The notes beneath the pieces were generated by a model. That model ran no database searches. It was not told the DNA's origin and saw nothing but the letters and a program-made list of their open reading frames with translations. Position numbers and translations under genes: made by a program. A DNA stretch of 64,000 bases from Actinoallomurus oryzae (GTDB lineage Bacteria > Actinomycetota > Actinomycetes > Streptosporangiales > Streptosporangiaceae), in contig NZ_BAABHF010000016.1 in the NCBI RefSeq assembly GCF_039541955.1, positions 310,001 to 374,000 on the forward strand. The letters run 5' to 3'. This document shows positions 52,942 through 61,521 of the stretch, piece by piece; the stretch's first letter is position 1; the number at the start of each line of letters is the position of its first letter.

Positions 52942-53364
52942 CTACTCTTCGTTTCCGGTCTCATCCGAACGCCCGGCGAACCCACCGACGCGCACGCCCA
53001 TCCGCTCGAACAGATCGGCCAGGTCCGGGGGCAGCGGTATCCGGTGCCTGCGTGTGTTTCCGATGTCCCGCAGCGGCGCCAGGATCTCGTCCACGGTCGT
53101 GGACATCTCCGCGTTGGCCTCCCCCACCACCTCGGTGATGGCCGCCGCGAGCTGCGCCGGAGCCATGGTGCGGTACTTGGTCGTGTTGAACTTCAGCCCG
53201 ACCAGTACCCCGCGGCTGTCGACGGTGGCGCTAACCATGTGATCCGTGGACGTCGCGGTCGCCTTCCGCCGTTCGAGGCTTGCCACCGCCTCGGCCGCTC
53301 GGCTTCTTGTTTCCGCCAGACGTTCCAATGCGGCGTCCAGCTCCTCCTGAAGATGGGATTCCAC
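52942..53364 (-). CDS. YbaB/EbfC-family protein of the T7SS locus
   Basis: A 140-residue protein with an N-terminal coiled helix (LDAALERLAETRSRAAEAV), then the YbaB core MVSATVDSRGVLVGLKF and APAQLAAAITEVVGEANAEM. A C-terminal extension mentions FERMGVRVGGF. YbaB proteins are small dimeric nucleoid-associated proteins, and divergent members are frequent in actinobacterial ESX/T7SS loci. I chose the GTG at 53364 behind gggaggg because the N-terminal helix is a family feature. This makes the gene overlap the end of the 933-residue protein by 134 bases in another frame. It is 9 bases upstream of the 120-aa gene. Confidence 0.82.
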   Translation of the reverse strand: MESHLQEELDAALERLAETRSRAAEAVASLERRKATATSTDHMVSATVDSRGVLVGLKFNTTKYRTMAPAQLAAAITEVVGEANAEMSTTVDEILAPLRDIGNTRRHRIPLPPDLADLFERMGVRVGGFAGRSDETGNEE

Positions 53365-56032
53365 GGCCCTCCCCCTTCTTGTCGGAATCACGTCCAGGCC
53401 GGCCGAGGACCGCCGGGGCCAGATCCGGTTCGGTGCCCCATACCTCCTCGTCCTCGGCGACCCATGTGGTGCGCTCGCGCTCACCGTTCTGGCCCCCGCC
53501 CATGCCTCCCATGCCGCCCATGCCCATGCCCATCCCCATTCCGGGCGGGTACATCGGAATGCCGGACGCGGCCGGCTGACCGCTCGACGCCGCGGCGGCG
53601 CTCTCCAGCGGACTGACGCCTCCGGTGCCGTACGGACCGCCGAGCTCCGAACCGACCGGATTCCCCTCCGCGTCGACCATCTGCGGTGAGACGCCCTGCA
53701 CCCCGGCGTTCGGCGTCGTGCCGGTGGAGCCCCCGTTGAAGAAGGCGGATGTGGGGCCCTCGTCCGACGGGGTGAACTGCGTCGGCTGAAGCGTGCCGGG
53801 CTGGGTGAGCCGGTGGCCGTTCTTGTCGTAGGCGACGTTCGGGAGTTCGTGCCCGCTCTTGTCGTACGGATGGGCGATCGGCTGTCCGCTCCCGTCGACG
53901 AGCTGACCATGGGCGTCGTAGTGCGCTCCGGGGATCTCGTGGCCGCTCGCGTCGTAGACCGGCGGCGCCTCGATCGTGCCGCCGGGGCCGTAGTGTGACC
54001 CGCTGACGGGCTGCCCGTGGGAGTCGTAGGCCACGGGAGGAACGGGCTCCCCGTCCGGACCGACCAGGTCACCGTTCGCGTCGTAGTGCGACCCCTGGAT
54101 CGGCATGCCGTCCTGGTCGTACGCGACCGGGGAGACCGGCATTCCGTCCGCACCGACGAGGTCACCGTTGGCGTCGTAGTGCGACCCGGCGATCGGCGTG
54201 CCGTCCTTGTCGTAGGCGACCGGCGGAATCGGCTTTCCGTCCGGACCGACGATCTGGCCCTTGTCGTCGTAGTGGGACCCGGCGATCGGCGTGCCGTCCT
54301 GTTTGTAGGCGGCCGCCGGGATGGACTCGCCGGTGCCGTCGACGAGGTTGCCGTTCTTGTCGTAGTGCGCGCCCGCGATGGGCATTCCGTTCGTTCCGTA
54401 CGCCATCGGCGGTACGACACTGCCGTTCGGGGTGAGGACGTTGCCGTTGGAATCGATCGTGGCGTCCGGGATCTGACTCCCGTTCTGATCGTAGATACCG
54501 CCCCCGGCCGGCGTGTCATTGCCGCTGAACGTCGGGGTGTACGCGCCCGGCCCGATATTTCCTACGGAGGAGGTGTCCAGGCCTCCACCAGGCGGTGTGA
54601 CATTGCCGAAATTGCCGAAGTCGTTGCCGAAACTGTTCAGACCCTGGTTGATTCCATCCCCGAAGTTGTCAACGCCGTCCCCGAACCTGCCCAGGCCATC
54701 ATTGATGCCATCGCCGAGGTCGCCCAGGCCTTGGCCGAACTTGTCGAGTCCATTATTGAGATCGTTGCCGAAATCGGACAGGATCCCGTTGAGGTCTCCG
54801 ATGGATCCGCCGGCGTTGTCGCCGTTCTTCGCATCGTCCTGCGCGTGCTTGTTGTTCGTGGTCATGTTGGGGTCGTGGGCACCCTGCCAATCGATCCCGT
54901 CCGGCCGCACGATGTGGGTGAGCGTCGTCGTCGCCGAAGTGTAGGCGTCTTTCAGCGTTTGATAGGCCTGCACCGCCGCCTTGTCCAGGGTCTGGGACAT
55001 GTGAGCCGACCAGATGTTCTTTCCCGCCTGCTCGAGATAGGTCCAGAACGAGCCAGCCGGATTGACGTCTCCACGGTAGGTGCTCGTCGGTCCGTCCGGT
55101 CTCGCGGTCGCCGGGAAGGTGAACTCCACCTCCGGGCCGCGCTCATGATGCCTTTGCGCAACCGGCTCGTTCAAAATGGTGACGGTGTCGATCGCATGAG
55201 CGAGAGCCTCGTCCGGGTAGAAGAATCTTCCGCTCACCCACGCCTGATAGCCACTTCGCAACTGCGCCAGGGCGTCGGTGATACCGCGCTTCACCTTGTC
55301 CACGGCATTGGCCTGCAGGTTGGTCTTCTCGCTGCCGGCGCTCAACATTTCCGTTGATCCGCTGTTCATCTGGTTATAAAGCGATATCAGCGAGTGCACG
55401 AGACCATCGAGAATATGCCAGTATGTTCCGGCGGCCTGCCCGTCCCATTCGGTATCCGGCTTGGCTATCTCATCTCTCCACTGGGAGACCGTCGGTATAT
55501 ATCCGTGGTCCGTCACGAGATCATTGGTGAAACCGGAGAGGCCGTTGAAAGCGTCGGTCAGCGAGGCGAGACTGACCGAGCTGTTGCTCTGGTTCGCATA
55601 CAGCCCGTTGATGATCTGGAGCGAGTTGTGGTGGAACTGATACCACGAGCTGTCCGACGGAACCGCGGCCACGCCGTTCTCGTCTCTGGCGTTGAAGTTG
55701 TAGCTGTCGATGAAGTCGGAGGCTATGAAGCCGAATCCATCCGTAGTCGTCGCCGGTCCGGCGGCTATCATCCGCTTGTAGTTGCGATCGTGGTGGTGAC
55801 CTCGGGGCGGCGAAATCTTATAATAGGAGGAAAAGACATACTGGAACCATGGAGCCTGCAGAATCACCTTCCGACTCGGTGGAGCGGGCATCGTTCCACC
55901 ACCGTCGCCCGGGTCGGAGAGGATCGCGAGCACCTGCTCCCACAGCACATCCTGGCCTGCGGCGGTAGGCGGATCGGCAAAAGTGACCTCTGGCGGCTTG
56001 GCGTCATAGGTCTTCTCGTTCTTTTCCCCCAC
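53231..56032 (-). CDS. T7SS-associated 933-aa protein with two kinds of tandem repeat
   Basis: The N-terminal ~370 residues are folded and helical, with a W-x-G motif (EWDGQAAGTYW) and AWFQ/SSYYK-type aromatic segments, consistent with an ESX or PPE-like secreted head. Next, residues about 411-478 carry FG-GL-DG repeats (KFGQGLGDLGDGINDGLGR) that would form an amphipathic helix. Residues about 541-737 hold roughly seven 31-residue units built on AY-DGTPIAGSHYDANGDLVG. The C-terminus has a Met/Gly-rich run, the T7SS-protein motif TTWVAEDEEVWGTEPD, and a basic tail. The GTG at 56032 follows gggagagg. It is probably a secreted surface or scaffold protein; function unknown. The last 134 bases overlap the YbaB-like gene. 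Confidence 0.8.
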   Translation of the reverse strand: MGEKNEKTYDAKPPEVTFADPPTAAGQDVLWEQVLAILSDPGDGGGTMPAPPSRKVILQAPWFQYVFSSYYKISPPRGHHHDRNYKRMIAAGPATTTDGFGFIASDFIDSYNFNARDENGVAAVPSDSSWYQFHHNSLQIINGLYANQSNSSVSLASLTDAFNGLSGFTNDLVTDHGYIPTVSQWRDEIAKPDTEWDGQAAGTYWHILDGLVHSLISLYNQMNSGSTEMLSAGSEKTNLQANAVDKVKRGITDALAQLRSGYQAWVSGRFFYPDEALAHAIDTVTILNEPVAQRHHERGPEVEFTFPATARPDGPTSTYRGDVNPAGSFWTYLEQAGKNIWSAHMSQTLDKAAVQAYQTLKDAYTSATTTLTHIVRPDGIDWQGAHDPNMTTNNKHAQDDAKNGDNAGGSIGDLNGILSDFGNDLNNGLDKFGQGLGDLGDGINDGLGRFGDGVDNFGDGINQGLNSFGNDFGNFGNVTPPGGGLDTSSVGNIGPGAYTPTFSGNDTPAGGGIYDQNGSQIPDATIDSNGNVLTPNGSVVPPMAYGTNGMPIAGAHYDKNGNLVDGTGESIPAAAYKQDGTPIAGSHYDDKGQIVGPDGKPIPPVAYDKDGTPIAGSHYDANGDLVGADGMPVSPVAYDQDGMPIQGSHYDANGDLVGPDGEPVPPVAYDSHGQPVSGSHYGPGGTIEAPPVYDASGHEIPGAHYDAHGQLVDGSGQPIAHPYDKSGHELPNVAYDKNGHRLTQPGTLQPTQFTPSDEGPTSAFFNGGSTGTTPNAGVQGVSPQMVDAEGNPVGSELGGPYGTGGVSPLESAAAASSGQPAASGIPMYPPGMGMGMGMGGMGGMGGGQNGERERTTWVAEDEEVWGTEPDLAPAVLGRPGRDSDKKGEGRGIPSSGGAGRRIGTSGGNKKPSGRGGGKPRTAEGDRDVHGSHG
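53820..54411 (-). repeat. Tandem 93-bp coding repeats in the 933-aa gene
   Basis: Successive units of 31 codons encode AYDKDGTPIAGSHYDANGDL and close variants, ending at PPV. The middle three or four copies are the most similar and the outer ones are degenerate. The pattern resembles YD-type repeats seen in wall-associated or toxin-shell proteins. Such arrays vary in copy number by slippage or recombination. Confidence 0.8.
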
Positions 56033-56062
56033 GCGACCTCTCCCTTCAGGGAGAATTGATCC

Positions 56063-57841
56063 TTACGTCTGACCGTTCAGGATGATGTCTTGAAGCAGGC
56101 CTACCGCATCGCTCGCTCCGGGGATCGAGGAGTCCCCGATCTCCGGCATGTTGCTGAATATTCCAGCCAGGTCCTGCGCCGTCATCCCATTATGCTGTTC
56201 CGCATCGGAGAAGTTCTGCGCCTGCCATTTAATGTCGTCTGACATTCGTTCGAGAAAGCCATAGAACCAGTTCATCTGGTTGACGACGTCGAGCGCCGTC
56301 GCATCGAACGCGGTCTTGAACGCCTGAGCCGGAGCCCATTTAGTGTTACCGGCCAGAAGCTTCGTGTCGGTATTTCCCGAAGAGGCGGACGGCTCACCGG
56401 CCTGGCTCGATGACGGCGAATTGGACGCCCCCCTCGTCGACTCCGAATATGGAGTCCCGTTGCCCACGAATCCGACCAGGAGCTGTCTCGCCGTACTGTT
56501 GTGGACAGTATCGGCCAGAGTCTTCTGCTTCGTCTGGATGAGATTCAGATAAGCGCCGTCGATCTTGGTGATCTTGCCGTTCGCCGGATTGTCGTTCCCT
56601 TGGTTGGCGGCATTTCGCTGCCGCTCTTGCGGGGTCTCGACGTGCTCTTTGCCGGTCTTACCGTCATCGGGCTGCCCGGTCCCACCGCTGCCAGACTGCC
56701 CACCGCTGCCAGACTGCCCATCGCCGGCATGCTGCCCATCGCCGTCACCATCATGGTCAGTGCCATCGCCATCGTGGTCGGCACCGTCGCCATCGTGGTC
56801 GGCGCCCCCGTTGGACTGCCCGTCATCGTGTTGCCCGCCACTACTCGATGGAGCTGCCACCGCGGCACCGGCTCTGTCGCCGGGTTCGACCGGTTTCTGC
56901 GAGAGACCGTCGCTGCCGTCGCCGGGCTGCCCAGCCTCATCCGCCGGTGCACCCGAAACCGCAGGCGTTCCCTGGACCGCGCCGTTCGCAGGGGTGATCA
57001 GCGGCGCCTGAGTCGCACGGCCGGAGTCGAGCGGAGGGCTGGCGCTCCCACGCCGGCCCGACCCCGGGTGACCTCCACCGAGATCGTCCAGCTGCCCCTG
57101 GTCCCCGGGCTCCTCCGCGTCGCTCTCCTGGTCGCCGTAGCCCCCGTCTCCATCGGACTGGTCGGGAGAGCCCTGATCGTCCTGTCCGTCGTCATCCTCG
57201 TCATCCTCGTCATCCTCGTCATCGTCGGAGTCGATGACGAAGACCTTCTCCTTCTTGCCGTCCTTGATATCGAGCACTTCGAAATGCTTGTCGCCCACGT
57301 CGACGTCGATTATCTCGACTTCGCTCTTGCCGTGATGCAACGAGACGATCTCGACGTCGGCCGAGTCGATCTTCAGGCCGGCGGTGTGGACATCGATGTC
57401 GCCGACCTTGTCATCGTGCGTCGTCATACTCGGGATGTCATGCGCCTTCCCCGAGTGATCGTTGATGTCCAACAGATGCTCGTGGGACTTCCGGCCACCA
57501 TGCGAGGAGGAGGTGCCGTCGTCGCCGATCACCGCCAGAGCCTTGTGGAGCGCCCTTCGATCATCATCGGAGAAGGCCCCGCCCTCGGCGAGAGACGCGT
57601 CTTCGGCCGGCGTGCCCCCGGACGAGGCGTCCCCCGGCGACATGTCCGACAAGGGCACGCCGGACATCATCTGGCCATCGGAGTACCCCGGCGATGCGGC
57701 GCCGCCGGTCAACCTCCTTGCGTTCGTGCCGCTCTTGCCGAGACCGTTCGTCACGGCATTGATCGCCTTCTTCGACACGTGCATGCCCGCGAGAACATCT
57801 CCGATCTCGTCGATCAGATCGCTGTTCTCCTGCTCGGCCAT
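56063..57841 (-). CDS. Acidic T7SS-associated 592-aa protein
   Basis: The N-terminal ~50 residues are helical (DEIGDVLAGMHVSKKAINAV). A beta-like segment (about 150-205) has KVGDIDVHTAGLKIDSADVE and similar strands. A long acidic disordered region follows, with VFVIDSDDDEDDEDDEDDDG and three DHDGDG repeats around residues 340-365 that resemble calcium-binding loops. The C-terminal ~150 residues are helical again and contain MNWFYGFLERMSDDIKWQ, a possible WXG-like element. The ATG lies 44 bases after the WXG100 gene and 30 bases before the 933-aa gene, within one operon. I do not recognise a named family. Export and calcium-dependent folding are hypotheses. Confidence 0.75.
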   Translation of the reverse strand: MAEQENSDLIDEIGDVLAGMHVSKKAINAVTNGLGKSGTNARRLTGGAASPGYSDGQMMSGVPLSDMSPGDASSGGTPAEDASLAEGGAFSDDDRRALHKALAVIGDDGTSSSHGGRKSHEHLLDINDHSGKAHDIPSMTTHDDKVGDIDVHTAGLKIDSADVEIVSLHHGKSEVEIIDVDVGDKHFEVLDIKDGKKEKVFVIDSDDDEDDEDDEDDDGQDDQGSPDQSDGDGGYGDQESDAEEPGDQGQLDDLGGGHPGSGRRGSASPPLDSGRATQAPLITPANGAVQGTPAVSGAPADEAGQPGDGSDGLSQKPVEPGDRAGAAVAAPSSSGGQHDDGQSNGGADHDGDGADHDGDGTDHDGDGDGQHAGDGQSGSGGQSGSGGTGQPDDGKTGKEHVETPQERQRNAANQGNDNPANGKITKIDGAYLNLIQTKQKTLADTVHNSTARQLLVGFVGNGTPYSESTRGASNSPSSSQAGEPSASSGNTDTKLLAGNTKWAPAQAFKTAFDATALDVVNQMNWFYGFLERMSDDIKWQAQNFSDAEQHNGMTAQDLAGIFSNMPEIGDSSIPGASDAVGLLQDIILNGQT

Positions 57842-57885
57842 TTACCGCATCCGCCTCTCGGTAGAACGCTTCAGCACGCTTTTCG

Positions 57886-58197
57886 TCAGGACAGCCCCTG
57901 GAAGGAGTAGCTGCCCTGAAGGTCCGCGACGATGTAGTTGTTATGGATCTCCTGGGAGGCGTGATACGCCCGTATCAACGTCCCCTCCATGTCGGTTACC
58001 GCGCTGTTCCAGTTCGTCTGCGCGATCTGGTACGCGTCCTTCGCCTCGCCGACCCAGGTTTCGACCAGCGGCCGGAGGTTCGCGGTGAGTTCGTCGAGGA
58101 CCTGCTGGATGTTCTTCGACTCCTGCTGGAGGGAGTCGGCGGCCTCGTTGAAGCCGGCGTGGTTGACGAAGAAGCTTCCGTCCGAGATGGCTCCCAT
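57886..58197 (-). CDS. WXG100 (ESAT-6-like) protein with a YxxxD signal
   Basis: A 103-residue protein of the ESX secreted family. The hairpin turn motif is WVGEAKDAY (W-x-G), between two helices. Near the C-terminus YIVAD provides the Y-x-x-x-D/E secretion signal that the EccC ATPase recognises. It probably forms a dimer with the adjacent WXG100 protein; the genes are 27 bases apart. The ATG follows ggaggt. Confidence 0.95.
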   Translation of the reverse strand: MGAISDGSFFVNHAGFNEAADSLQQESKNIQQVLDELTANLRPLVETWVGEAKDAYQIAQTNWNSAVTDMEGTLIRAYHASQEIHNNYIVADLQGSYSFQGLS

Positions 58198-58224
58198 TGG
58201 TCTACCTCCGATTACTCGCCGATT

Positions 58225-58572
58225 TCAGTTGCCGCCGGTCTTGGTGACTCCGGGGGTCCCGTCGAGGATTCCGTTGATCCATTGCAGGGCGTTCCTGGAG
58301 TTGTCCTGCTCGGTGTTGCTCCAGTTCTTGTCGACGCCGGCGAGTGTTTCCCGCAGGTTGTCGATGTTCTTGAGGATCTCCTGGAAGTCCTCCAGCCAGA
58401 TGATGAGAGCCTTGTCGAACGACTGCGAGGCACCTCCCACCCAGTGCGACGCGAACGTTTCACGATTGTTCTGGACGTACGTACCGATGCTGCGAATCTT
58501 GTTCGCGGCCTCGTCAAGGCACACGATGCCCTTGGCCATCGAATCGGCGTCTTTGGACTGCTGCGAGGGCAT
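58225..58572 (-). CDS. WXG100 (CFP-10-like) protein
   Basis: A 115-residue helical-hairpin protein with W-x-G in SHWVGGASQSF and a second helix containing WLEDFQEILKNIDNLRETL. I see no clear Y-x-x-x-D/E tail, so it is likely the non-signal partner of the WXG100 protein encoded next. The ATG at 58572 follows aggaaga; an in-frame upstream ATG at 58596 lacks a good SD. It is the first gene after an A+T-rich spacer and probably opens the substrate operon. Confidence 0.92.
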   Translation of the reverse strand: MPSQQSKDADSMAKGIVCLDEAANKIRSIGTYVQNNRETFASHWVGGASQSFDKALIIWLEDFQEILKNIDNLRETLAGVDKNWSNTEQDNSRNALQWINGILDGTPGVTKTGGN

Positions 58573-58695
58573 GATCAGCTCTTCCTGAAGATGCAACGAG
58601 ACAGCACAATTACATCAAAAATCGACCCTATGAACATAGCGCGGAAATCTAAAAAGGTCTTATAGGAGCAATCGAACTTCTTATGAGCGGGAATG
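58573..58695 (-). promoter_or_regulatory. A+T-rich spacer, likely promoter of the WXG100/substrate operon
   Basis: The 123 bases between EccB and the first WXG100 gene are the most A+T-rich noncoding stretch noticed in the T7SS block (25 G+C in the 60 bases 58621-58680). On the minus strand the sequence offers tataag and tatgtt as possible -10 elements. The neighbouring core genes overlap or abut, so this gap is the natural point for a separate promoter for substrates and effectors. Confidence 0.5.
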
Positions 58696-60129
58696 TCAGC
58701 CGGACTGCCCGGGAGACGAGCCGGGCTTCTCCACCCGGCAGCCGACCGTGGGAGGAGGCGTGGTCGCGGTGGTGCCGCTCATCGCGGCGACCGGGTCGAG
58801 CCGCGGACCGGTGGGCAGCAGGTCGAGCAGGCTCACCGGCACGGGCATCGCCTGAGCCTTGTCGTATCCGAGGTTCTTCAGGGCCGTCCCGCCGTCCAGC
58901 GGGTACTTCACGCGTTCCGCCGTGACCAGGAACGTCGCGCCGGTGGCGGCATGCCCGCCGTCGGATCGCGCGTACGCGAGCACACCGTGCCCCGGCGGCA
59001 CGCCGATCCGGTCGATGGCCGAGCAGGGCGGCGTGGTCTGGGCGCGTGCGGTCACCGGGAAGCCGCCGACCTCCTCATCGGCCGTGAACGCGACCGTGGT
59101 CGTGGTCGGGTCCACCCGTACGCACGGCTGCTCACCCGCGGGTACGTCCGTCACGGCCGGCGGGGTGGGCGGCAGGCCCGACGACGGATCGTTCCCGGGC
59201 GCGGTGGTCAGATGCTGCGACGCGGTGGCGGTGTCGATGGCACCGGCGCTCTTGCCTCCTCCTCCGAGCGCCACGAGGGTGGGTGTGAGCGGCATCAGAC
59301 CGTCGCGGGTCAGCAGGAAGTACTGATCGGCGGAGCCCGGCCGCCGCTCGACGAACACCTGCCCGATCCTGGTGGAGGACCCGGAGAGCCGGGGACCCGC
59401 CCGGCCGGCGCCGGGCACCCGCGGAAACGCCAGGTCCGCTCCGGCGGGGATCGCGTTGACGAAGGCCGCGCCCACCGGGTACGGGTGGACCGTCGCGTAC
59501 CCGAGGAGCTCCGCCGTCCTCGGCCCGTCCGGCAGCCGGAACCTCCGGTCGTGCCAGATCAGGTACTCGACGTCCCCCGGTGCGGAGACGAGCAGGCCAC
59601 GGTCCATCGCCGGTGCGACGGTGGGGATCGCGACCTCCAGGGTCGACACCGGAGTGCCGTCTCCCCCGGCGGACGAGCAGACCTGCCACGCGTCGTTCCG
59701 CAGGTCCTTCGCGGCCGGTGGCCGGTCGGGCGCGCCCTCGATCCCGATGGGCGCGCCGACGGGCGTACCGGACAGCGACGTGGCCGCCACACGCCGTACG
59801 CCCAGCCTGCTTCCCATGATGAGCAACGCGCTGGTGTAGTTCGCCACCGGGCGCAGCACGCCACCGGTGTAGAGGTAACGCGCGCCGGTCTGCTTCTCGG
59901 TGACCATCGTCCCCTCCGTACGCCAGCTTTTGGCGCCGCCCGGCATGAGGAACCCGTAGATCCCGACGCCGATCACGGCGATCAGGCCGAGCACCAGTCC
60001 GATGACGAGTCCCCGCGTGGTCCGGCGTATCGGCGGGTCGGTGGCGTCCGGGTCGGCGAGCAGCAGGCCCGACGACAGCCGCGACACCACGAACATGTGG
60101 GCCTGGACCTCATCACGGCGGTTGTGCAT
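58696..60129 (-). CDS. eccB: EccB-like T7SS core membrane protein
   Basis: A 477-residue protein with the EccB plan: a short cytoplasmic start (MHNRRDEVQAHMFVVSRL), one membrane helix (LVIGLVLGLIAVIGVGIYGF), then a large extracytoplasmic region. RTEGTMVTEKQTGARYLY, LRPVANYTSALLIMG and FFLLTRDGL-like segments are typical of the EccB repeat domain. Three cysteines in the outer part could form a disulfide. EccB is a membrane-complex subunit contacting EccC. Its ATG overlaps the EccD stop (ATGA), so the two are translationally coupled. Confidence 0.95.
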   Translation of the reverse strand: MHNRRDEVQAHMFVVSRLSSGLLLADPDATDPPIRRTTRGLVIGLVLGLIAVIGVGIYGFLMPGGAKSWRTEGTMVTEKQTGARYLYTGGVLRPVANYTSALLIMGSRLGVRRVAATSLSGTPVGAPIGIEGAPDRPPAAKDLRNDAWQVCSSAGGDGTPVSTLEVAIPTVAPAMDRGLLVSAPGDVEYLIWHDRRFRLPDGPRTAELLGYATVHPYPVGAAFVNAIPAGADLAFPRVPGAGRAGPRLSGSSTRIGQVFVERRPGSADQYFLLTRDGLMPLTPTLVALGGGGKSAGAIDTATASQHLTTAPGNDPSSGLPPTPPAVTDVPAGEQPCVRVDPTTTTVAFTADEEVGGFPVTARAQTTPPCSAIDRIGVPPGHGVLAYARSDGGHAATGATFLVTAERVKYPLDGGTALKNLGYDKAQAMPVPVSLLDLLPTGPRLDPVAAMSGTTATTPPPTVGCRVEKPGSSPGQSG

Positions 60130-61520
60130 CAGCCCCCCAGTCCGCGTGCGAAGCCGAACAGTCCGAGGTCGGCGATGAGCAGCGGGATCAGCGCGATCGC
60201 CAGGCCCGACTGCACGATGTCCGCGATGCGCCCCCAGTACGGGACGACCCGACGGCCCGGGAGCGTCCACCCGGCCATGAGCAACACCGTCGCCGCCGCG
60301 ACGAGCGACAGGAGCATGCTCTGACGCGTCTGCGGCTCCCCGTTCCAGACCATGGCGAGCGGGATCACCACGGCGCCGTACGCCCCGGGCACCATGACGC
60401 TCAGCCGCTGCCAGGCGCCGGCCAGCCCGCGGCTGTGGCACAACAGCAGCGCGGCGAGGACGAGCCCGAACGTGCGAGGGGACCAGCCGTGCCCGCCGGC
60501 GAGCACCGTCATGCACGCTGCGCAGACCAGGCCGGTCATCGCGTACAGGGCGGTCATGTGCTGGTCGGCGATGGTCGTACGGGACAGCACGTCGCGGCTG
60601 GGATGCGGGTCGATGCCCTCCTGGAGCTGCTCGGCGTTGGTGGGGAGCGGCGGCAGGCGCAACCCGGACAGCCGGAACGACAGCACCGGCACGAATCCGC
60701 CGACCGCGACCGTGAGGAACGCGGCCACGCCCGCCGTCGAGGTCAGCGGCACGTCGGCGACGAGCATGACGGCACCGCCGACGGCCACGATCAGGCCCGC
60801 CGCCGCGGCGGCGAGGAAGACCGGCGCGGCGGCGGCCACCCCGGCCAGCGCGAACACGGCCGCCGCGGCGCCGGACGCGCCGGCCGCCAGCAGCCGCGCG
60901 CCGGTCAGTGCGTGGCCGGCCGTTCCGGTAGGGGCCAGTCCTCCGGCGAACGCGAAGAACGGGACCGTCGCGACGCCGAGCGCGCTGCCCGCGACGGCGT
61001 CCCCGATCGCACGCGACGCGACCGTCGCGCCGAACATCATGAGCAGTCCGACGCCGACGCCTCCGATGATGCGCGGGTCGCCGTGCTCGCGGGTCAGTAC
61101 GACCAGGGCGGCGGCGATCGCGCCGAGCGCCAGGCCGAGCAGCATCCGGCGGGTGAAGCTCGGCCGCCAGGCGCTGGGGCGTTCGCGGATCCCGGTGGCC
61201 ACCCCGTCGACCAGGTCGTCGAAGTGGACGGGTGGGAGCTGCTCGCGGCGCGGCCGCAGGTAGAGCGTCTCGCCGTCGCGCAGATCGAGGCTGCCGGCCG
61301 TGCCCTCCTCGTCGAGCGGCTCCGAGCCGAGCTGCTGGAGGACCCAGCCATCGTGTTCGACGCCGACCTCGCCCAGGTTCTCCCCCTCGACCGCCGCGTA
61401 CGAGATGAGGGTGGGCAGCAGTTCGATCAGCGGCACGCCGGTCGGGACCGAGATCTCGAAACCGCGCTCGGGGCCGCGAATGAGCAGATGGCACAGGTCG
61501 CTCGTGGTGGTCTCGTACAC
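60129..61520 (-). CDS. eccD: EccD-like T7SS core membrane protein
   Basis: A 463-residue protein. The N-terminal ~90 residues are a YukD/ubiquitin-like domain (CHLLIRGPERGFEISVPTGV, then DLRDGETLYLRPRREQLPP). The rest contains about 11 hydrophobic helices beginning RRMLLGLALGAIAAALVVL, as expected for the EccD channel-like core subunit. The start is a GTG at 61520, one base after the EccC stop. The order EccC-EccD-EccB is a recurrent T7SS operon arrangement. Confidence 0.95.
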   Translation of the reverse strand: MYETTTSDLCHLLIRGPERGFEISVPTGVPLIELLPTLISYAAVEGENLGEVGVEHDGWVLQQLGSEPLDEEGTAGSLDLRDGETLYLRPRREQLPPVHFDDLVDGVATGIRERPSAWRPSFTRRMLLGLALGAIAAALVVLTREHGDPRIIGGVGVGLLMMFGATVASRAIGDAVAGSALGVATVPFFAFAGGLAPTGTAGHALTGARLLAAGASGAAAAVFALAGVAAAAPVFLAAAAAGLIVAVGGAVMLVADVPLTSTAGVAAFLTVAVGGFVPVLSFRLSGLRLPPLPTNAEQLQEGIDPHPSRDVLSRTTIADQHMTALYAMTGLVCAACMTVLAGGHGWSPRTFGLVLAALLLCHSRGLAGAWQRLSVMVPGAYGAVVIPLAMVWNGEPQTRQSMLLSLVAAATVLLMAGWTLPGRRVVPYWGRIADIVQSGLAIALIPLLIADLGLFGFARGLGG

Positions 61521-61521
61521 G

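Noticed and set aside
53811..54410. Repeat array considered as a CRISPR or noncoding satellite
   Set aside because: The unit is exactly 31 codons in frame, with protein-level conservation and no unique spacers.
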